Of a stretch of 50,657 nt of DNA, positions 47,901 to 50,657 are shown in pieces (position 1 is the first letter of the stretch; each line of letters opens with the position of its first letter). Both the position numbers and the translations under genes were made by a program. The DNA lies in assembly GCA_026984045.1 (NCBI GenBank), contig JALSSV010000059.1, forward strand, positions 1-50,657. Reading direction: 5' to 3'. The notes beneath the pieces were generated by a model. The model made no database searches. It saw only the letters and a list, made by a program, of their open reading frames with translations, and was not told the origin of the DNA. Source of the DNA: Chromatiales bacterium. Its GTDB lineage: Bacteria; Pseudomonadota; Gammaproteobacteria; UBA6429; Thiohalophilaceae.

Positions 47901-50657
47901 GACCTGGTGCTGGAAAACGCCCGCCTCGAATCGGGCGGCGATGTCCGGCTACGCGCCGCCAGCGCCGTTCAGATCCTGGCGGCGCAGGAGCGGTACAGCA
48001 AGACGGCCACCAGGACGGAGTCCGGTGGCTGGTTCTCCGGCGGCAGCGTCACCACCATCAACCGCGAACGGACCACGCTGCGGGGCAGCGAAATCGAGGC
48101 CGGCGGCCGGCTGGACGTGCAAAGCGGGTCGGACATCTGGCTGGTCGCCGGCTCGGTCCGCAGCGGAGGTGATGCCCGCCTGGTCACCCGCGACGGCGAC
48201 ATCAACCTCATCGCCGGCATCGACAGCGATTACTACCGTTACCAGCGCCGGGACGACGGCTTCCTCTACACCGAGAACGCGGATCGGGGCCACTATCGCG
48301 AAACCCTGGCCGCCACCCGCCTGGCCAGCGGCGGCGCTCTCCGTTTCCGCACCGGTCGTGACGGCACGGTGCAGGTGGCCGGGGCCGAAGTGCGAAGCCG
48401 CGCCGGCATGACCTTCGGCGGCGAAGCGCTGAGCGATGAGCAGGACGGGCTTGGCGAACATGGCCATCGTCTGGACGAGGCCGATGCCGGTCGCATCGGC
48501 AGCCTGCGCATCGCCTCGGTCGCATTGAAAGACGAAGACTGGTCTCGCACCAGCAAGCGCATGACCGGCTTGGCCGCGGCGGTGGCCGGGGTGGTCGGCT
48601 CGCTCACCGGCCAGGGTTTCGAGTTCGAACGTCGCCAGGCCATCGAGAACGCGCGCCGCCGCCAGCAGGGCGCCGAGGTGGCCAGCGGCGGCGATCTGGA
48701 AGCCCGCACCGAAGGCGACATCACCATCAGCGCCTCCGATCTGCGCGCCGAAGGCCGGGGGCTTCTGGTTGCCGGCGGGAACCTCGTCATCGAAGCCCTG
48801 GCCGAGGAGACGACGCAACGGCGCAGCGAAAGCCTCACGGAAGTCAGCGGCGTGTCCATCAAGAAGACCGAGAGCCGGATCTCCGTGGGGCTGGACGGCC
48901 GCTACCGGCGGCTGGAGCGCACGCGAAGCGAGCAGGCATTGCGCCAGTCCCGCCTGGGCTTCGGCAAAGACGCCGTCCTGCGCAGCGGGGCGGATACCGT
49001 CCTGGCCGGCAGCACGATCGAGACCGAAGGCGATGTCGAAATCGCCGCGGGCGGCAAGCTGGCCGTGGTGAGCGCCGAGGCCGTATCGCGGGAACGGGAA
49101 AAACGCACCGAGGCCGATGCCCGGATCTCGGTCGGCGTCGGCAACGCCTACAACGACATCCGCCTGGCGATCGAGAACTACCAGCGGGCTCGGGAGCAGC
49201 GCAAGGCGGCGCAACGGGCGCTGGACGCCTTCGATGCGGAAATCCGCCAACTGGAAAAAGACGTGCAGGCAGGCCGGGCCACCGCCGACGACCTGCGGAT
49301 CCGCCGTGAAGATCGCAAGTACTATCAGGCCAGCCTGGCCCTGGCCGTGGCCAACGAAGCGAACGCCGCGGTGCAGGTGGGGCAATCGGGTGCCCGGGCC
49401 GCGGCGGCCGCATCGTCCAGTTACGGCACCGGCTTCTACGCCGACCTCATGCTCGAGCTGGAAGGCAGCAAGGTCGAGCGCGAACGGCGGCAGTCCGCCA
49501 GCATCGCCTCCAGCCTGCTGGCCGCGGGAGACATGCGGCTGACGGCGGGGAGCGATTTGCACGTGCGCGGTTCCGATCTCACCGCCGGGGCAGACATGCG
49601 GCTTGCCGCCGCCGGCGACGTCCTGATCGAGGCCGGTCGCAACCGCCAGCGCAGCGCCGAGGATCGCAAGTCCTTCTCCGCCCAGTACAGCATTGGCACG
49701 GCCGGGGGCAGCAGCTGGAACGCCGGTGCCAGCACGGGCTATGACAGGTCCGACAGCACCACCTGGCGCAACAGCCGCCTGCAAGCCGGCGACCGCCTGG
49801 CGCTGGTCTCCGGGGCCGATACCGACATCGCCGGAGCCAGCCTCATGGGTCGCGAACTGGTGCTGGAGGTGGGGGGCGACCTGGCCATCCAGAGCCGCCA
49901 GAACACCATCTACGCCCGGGGCCAGGACGCCGGCCTGAGCGCCGGCAGCGGCCGGATCGGGGCCAACGCCGGCAGCCGGCGGCAGGACCGCCGCTGGGTG
50001 GACGAAGCCACCGTCCTGCTCGGCAGCGAATCGGTGGACATCCGCACCGGCGGCGAAACCCGCCTCACCGGCGCGCTGATCGCCCAGGTGGACGCCGACG
50101 GGAATGACGGCGGCAACCTGCGCCTGCAAACCCGCCGCCTCACGGTGCGGGACCTCATCGACACCGACACCGCAGACGACTGGTCCGGCGGCCTCAGCGT
50201 CGACCGCGGCCGGGACGAAAACCCCGCCACCGGCGGCGGCAATCCCAACAGCGCCACCGCCAGCCTCCAACTGGCCACCGGCGGTTATGTACGCGGCCAG
50301 CGCACCCGCGCCACCCTCGGCCGGGGCGAAATTGTCGCAATCGAACCCACCGCCGCCCTGGCCGCCCTCAACCGCGACCTGACCGCCTTCCAGGTCGTCA
50401 CCGCCAACCGCAACACCGGCGGACTGAACGTGGACGTCACGGTGGACCGGCGGATGCTGAGCAAGCGGGGCTGGGGCAGCATCGCCAAAGACTTCTACGA
50501 CACCTACCGCCACGGCAAGGACATCGCCAGGGCCATCGGCACCGTCGCCGAAGACGGGGGCGGATTGACGCGTTACGGCGAAATCGTGGGCGAAGGGGCC
50601 CGCCAGCGCCAGGCCCTGGCTACCCTCATCGAAAACGCCGCCGCCCGCAACGGCCTG
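44931..50657 (+). CDS. FhaB/CdiA-type two-partner secretion exoprotein (TpsA), 3' truncated by window end
   Basis: An open frame of 1909 codons runs off the window end. A short Sec signal (SMPARS, about residue 26) precedes the TPS domain with NPNGITCDGCGFIN at 136-149. Haemagglutinin-type repeats follow, such as ASGGDLEART and SGADTVLAGSTIETEGD. A central block near 692-818 (YLIETDPEL, then LYDQRLIADQIRAQLG, ending VYVPRVYLG) matches the CdiA family's conserved middle region. Residues around 1450-1500 form a coiled-coil segment. Near the end (LNRDLTAFQ, then RRMLSKRGWG) it resembles the stretch before a variable toxin tip. A CdiA-type contact-dependent toxin is therefore likely, but the C-terminus and any immunity gene are outside the window. 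AGGGG lies nine bases before the ATG; ATG at 44922 is an alternative. Confidence 0.93.
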   Translation, partial: MQPTLFSPLRFLFTLATLLAVSMPARSDGVAPDGGTPTSVDRAQNGVPVVNIARPNADGVSRNTYSDFNIHGEGLILNNADKVGVSRLGGALLPNANFRSGDGASVILNEVTSSRLSHLDGYAEIFGRKAEFVLANPNGITCDGCGFINTSRATLVTGRETDPRGPLGRFSLGPGSIAIQGAGLNGNNVDDIDLVSRVVQVQAELQAARRLGVLTGNEAFDYRDRSVISGASSAGAPPLAIDAARLGSMYAGQIELVATEAGVGVRTAGLLDGRQISIRSQGGAVVAEAQGDTLQMRIRGILDQQGAWRAAQRIDIEAGTLGLRDRIESDVDLRLLQRQGDWTLPALRGGTGLTELIADQGRLYIEQPVYAAGDIRLEAAGLSNRATVGARRNLDLRLLLDGDNAETGLLFAGQDLTLASAGDFTNFGELQSLGDMTLEGPRGGEAMGRFRNLGGRVYSGGNMVLRAAGIENGHNLQDGTPTEVGQRDYAMLREYFGDPVLPVYTWGGPPAGSDQPGYDYRIDPQRNWREFVNPALRRGLIQADGNLRIEAGDVRNNLSDIFAGGDLDIVVGNSLVNSAATLRESFTDSYTTIRRWRHCKQFIFKYDCHDHSKVITHYRQAVRDTTDVIPATLQAGGNLTITGGAVIDNGTLVANTAPTGGAGIADPLRGLILPGESGLFRPNPAPDRAHPYLIETDPELVDVSRLYGSAYFLERIDYQPDEDAVLFLGDALYDQRLIADQIRAQLGRRYLYDDLLDDNGQYRRLVEQAAQERERLDLAFGEMLDEEQIAGLEQTILWYEAVEYEGRTVYVPRVYLGAKDRGRAATGNRGAKLQGRRIRLTAAQLANRGLILSETALEIDTGGDLFNDGGRLEAGGDMRLAAGGDLRSASRAWRYDAGADIRSGIAGDAGIEAGGDLSLAADGELRLTATDLMAGGDAELASGGDLALDTLERVERRNWNEAGWTNTETRVTHAGTELRAGGAVRLASGNDLVLENARLESGGDVRLRAASAVQILAAQERYSKTATRTESGGWFSGGSVTTINRERTTLRGSEIEAGGRLDVQSGSDIWLVAGSVRSGGDARLVTRDGDINLIAGIDSDYYRYQRRDDGFLYTENADRGHYRETLAATRLASGGALRFRTGRDGTVQVAGAEVRSRAGMTFGGEALSDEQDGLGEHGHRLDEADAGRIGSLRIASVALKDEDWSRTSKRMTGLAAAVAGVVGSLTGQGFEFERRQAIENARRRQQGAEVASGGDLEARTEGDITISASDLRAEGRGLLVAGGNLVIEALAEETTQRRSESLTEVSGVSIKKTESRISVGLDGRYRRLERTRSEQALRQSRLGFGKDAVLRSGADTVLAGSTIETEGDVEIAAGGKLAVVSAEAVSREREKRTEADARISVGVGNAYNDIRLAIENYQRAREQRKAAQRALDAFDAEIRQLEKDVQAGRATADDLRIRREDRKYYQASLALAVANEANAAVQVGQSGARAAAAASSSYGTGFYADLMLELEGSKVERERRQSASIASSLLAAGDMRLTAGSDLHVRGSDLTAGADMRLAAAGDVLIEAGRNRQRSAEDRKSFSAQYSIGTAGGSSWNAGASTGYDRSDSTTWRNSRLQAGDRLALVSGADTDIAGASLMGRELVLEVGGDLAIQSRQNTIYARGQDAGLSAGSGRIGANAGSRRQDRRWVDEATVLLGSESVDIRTGGETRLTGALIAQVDADGNDGGNLRLQTRRLTVRDLIDTDTADDWSGGLSVDRGRDENPATGGGNPNSATASLQLATGGYVRGQRTRATLGRGEIVAIEPTAALAALNRDLTAFQVVTANRNTGGLNVDVTVDRRMLSKRGWGSIAKDFYDTYRHGKDIARAIGTVAEDGGGLTRYGEIVGEGARQRQALATLIENAAARNGL

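Noticed and set aside
45627-50513. Long minus-strand frames opposite the large exoprotein
   Set aside because: Antisense to a continuous frame with a TPS domain and haemagglutinin repeats; the repeat coding creates open mirror frames.
1-50657. CRISPR array, tRNA or rRNA genes, insertion sequences
   Set aside because: No regularly spaced repeats, no cloverleaf-like sequences in the gaps, and no transposase genes were seen.

Overview
The window is GC-rich, densely coded bacterial chromosome. The gene families fit a gammaproteobacterium, perhaps near the Chromatiales or a related sulfur-oxidising or aquatic group. This rests on bifunctional MnmC, HrpB, a second-type EF-G, an exosortase of the PEP-CTERM kind, FhaB/FhaC two-partner secretion and HipBA. 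The taxonomic guess is inference; no rRNA or tRNA gene is visible.

Layout: (1) 0.1-0.8 kb, a small cysteine-containing protein divergent from a META-domain lipoprotein. (2) 0.78-2.6 kb, a HipBA-type toxin-antitoxin module preceded by four copies of an operator-like palindrome. (3) 2.87-27.05 kb, an 18-gene, mostly overlapping, one-strand operon for an extracellular contractile injection system (eCIS). It encodes one sheath, one tube, a T4-type baseplate chaperone, a disordered protein, a DUF4255 cap/terminator, an AAA+ ATPase, a small unknown, a CIS_tube adaptor and a LysM protein. It also encodes separate gp27-like hub and gp5-like spike, a gp25 wedge, two gp6/J-like wedge proteins, a tail-protein-I-like protein and a DUF6519 beta-helix protein. 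It ends with two DUF4157 cargo-type proteins. The first cargo ends in a second zinc-protease-like domain. The second ends in a DNA/RNA non-specific endonuclease-like domain followed by a helix-hairpin-helix. No tape measure, PAAR tip, second sheath or classical fibre gene was recognised. (4) 27.09-30.2 kb, minus strand: hrpB broken by an in-frame amber codon, then a MarC-family membrane protein. (5) 30.26-31.46 kb, an AhpD-like/carboxymuconolactone decarboxylase-family gene divergent from a TetR regulator with a near-perfect palindrome between them. (6) 31.67-35.6 kb, a TPR lipoprotein and an exosortase with a fused EpsI domain. (7) 35.9-39.75 kb, housekeeping genes mnmC, a YihY-family membrane protein and a PfkB sugar kinase. 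(8) 39.8-42.1 kb, an EF-G gene with its own promoter and terminator. (9) 42.2 kb to the end, a two-partner secretion locus: FhaC/ShlB transporter plus a Sel1-repeat protein, divergent from a large FhaB/CdiA-type exoprotein cut off by the window end. The two arms are separated by a sequence matching the CRP/Vfr consensus.

The strongest candidate for something undescribed is the eCIS with its two fused-toxin cargos. It appears stripped down relative to Afp/PVC. It has a spike whose C-terminus carries an HxH motif in place of a PAAR gene, and the tape-measure role is unassigned. Both cargos share an N-terminal EREAD motif plus a DUF4157 domain and then diverge into unrelated putative enzymes. 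Two contact- or injection-type antagonism loci (eCIS and the TPS exoprotein) lie in the same 50 kb.
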